From the NCBI GenBank assembly GCA_905209135.1, contig CAJLRT010000028.1:1-10045 (forward strand): 10,045 bases of DNA, given 5' to 3'. The translations under genes and the position numbers were made by a program. Of this stretch, positions 6,614-10,045 are shown in pieces; the first letter of the stretch is position 1; every line of letters starts with the position of its first letter. Origin of the DNA: an uncultured Eubacteriales bacterium. Its GTDB lineage: Bacteria; Bacillota; Clostridia; Oscillospirales; UMGS1783. The notes beneath the pieces were generated by a model. The model was not told the origin of the DNA. It saw nothing but the letters and a program-made list of their open reading frames with translations, and did no database searches.

Positions 6614-6770
6614 GAGAGCCGCCTATGTTATTGTAGCCGAAATACGCTCTTTGTTCATTACCAGAAAATGTGCGTTTTTAAAATATTATGTTACGCTGTT
6701 TTCAGTACGGGCAGTTTTGGGGGTTTTTCTAATTAATGATATTTTTTTCATAAATAATCATGATTTTCAT

Positions 6771-6799
6771 TTGCATAATAGAGAAAAAAATGGTATAGT
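6771..6799 (+). promoter_or_regulatory. Predicted promoter of the PFOR gene
   Basis: TTGCAT (6771-6776), a 17-nt spacer and TATAGT (6794-6799) preceded by TGG, an extended -10. Transcription should start near 6805-6807, leaving an untranslated leader of about 137 nt before the ATG at 6943, long for a housekeeping gene. Confidence 0.7.
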
Positions 6800-6805
6800 T
6801 AATTA

Positions 6806-6837
6806 GGTATGTATAGGTAAATTTACCTGCGCATACC
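6806..6837 (+). promoter_or_regulatory. Nested dyad at the predicted PFOR transcription start (operator or leader hairpin)
   Basis: Outer arms GGTATG (6806-6811) and CATACC (6832-6837) flank two 4-nt unpaired stretches and a perfect central palindrome GGTAAATTTACC (6816-6827). The structure is symmetric about 6821/6822. As DNA it resembles an operator for a dimeric or tetrameric repressor placed at +1. As RNA it would be a hairpin at the extreme 5' end of the message. I do not recognise the motif as a known regulator's box. Confidence 0.55.
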
Positions 6838-6856
6838 AGGGCATTTAATTAGGATT

Positions 6857-6892
6857 ACACAATGCATAAAAAACGGTTTTTATGCGCTGTGT
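6857..6892 (+). promoter_or_regulatory. Long imperfect hairpin in the PFOR leader
   Basis: ACACA (6857-6861) pairs with TGTGT (6888-6892), and GCATAAAAA (6864-6872) pairs with TTTTTATGC (6877-6885) around an ACGG loop. Between the two helices lie one T-G wobble and one A-C mismatch. No T tract follows the 3' arm, so it is not a standard terminator. It lies about 38 nt upstream of the Shine-Dalgarno. Confidence 0.55.
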
Positions 6893-6942
6893 TCTTTCCT
6901 GGTTTTACTAATTTCATATATATATCGATAGGAGGACATTGA

Positions 6943-10045
<3,103 letters not shown>

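Larger units (their letters stand above)
6614..6942. other. Divergent AT-rich intergenic region
   Basis: No gene of credible length or with a ribosome binding site is seen here. From left to right: about 115 nt with nothing I can assign; an AT-rich stretch from about 6728 with a 10-bp palindrome AATCATGATT (6756-6765) just upstream of the PFOR -35; the PFOR promoter; a nested dyad; a 9-bp direct repeat TTAATTAGG (6799-6807 and 6845-6853); a second hairpin; and the PFOR ribosome binding site GGAGG (6931-6935). Confidence 0.7.

Noticed and set aside
6857..6892. Rho-independent terminator or attenuator upstream of PFOR
   Set aside because: The stem is long, but no U tract follows the 3' arm (the next bases are TCTTTCCTGG), so intrinsic termination is unlikely.

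Overview
The window looks like chromosomal DNA from an anaerobic, low-oxygen-tolerance Firmicute of the class Clostridia, probably an Oscillospirales/Ruminococcaceae-type fermenter. This rests on a clostridial-type pyruvate:ferredoxin oxidoreductase, an NfnAB electron-bifurcating transhydrogenase, strong GGAGG-type ribosome binding sites, two TTG starts, consensus-like SigA promoters with 17-nt spacers, and GC-rich third codon positions between AT-rich intergenic regions. The lineage is an inference from gene style; no marker gene for species assignment is present.

Layout. (1) 1-1427, minus: an ABC-F ATPase, cut off at its C-terminus by the window edge, with its own promoter at 1470-1498. (2) 1662-2463, plus: two small proteins I cannot assign, one soluble (99 aa) and one with a single membrane anchor (137 aa), behind an extended -10 promoter. 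(3) 2495-5668, plus: nfnA, nfnB (8-bp overlap) and prmA, tightly spaced and ended by a strong terminator. (4) 5711-6555, minus: secG and a zinc-ribbon RDD membrane protein, each with its own promoter; secG ends on a second strong hairpin facing the prmA terminator. (5) 6556-6942: a divergent AT-rich intergenic region with the promoter and a structured leader of about 137 nt for the next gene. (6) 6943 to the right edge, plus: pyruvate:ferredoxin oxidoreductase, 1034 residues visible, lacking only its C-terminal end.

How the genes work together. PFOR oxidises pyruvate to acetyl-CoA and CO2 and reduces ferredoxin. NfnAB uses reduced ferredoxin plus NADH to reduce two NADP+, so the two transcription units form a producer/consumer pair for low-potential electrons and supply biosynthetic NADPH. 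prmA (ribosomal protein L11 methylation), secG (protein export) and the ABC-F protein (ribosome-associated) are housekeeping genes.

I found no mobile element, CRISPR array, tRNA or rRNA, and no clear evidence of a wholly new system. The least explained parts are the PFOR leader (a nested dyad starting at the predicted transcription start, followed by a second long imperfect hairpin) and the two unassigned small genes upstream of nfnAB.
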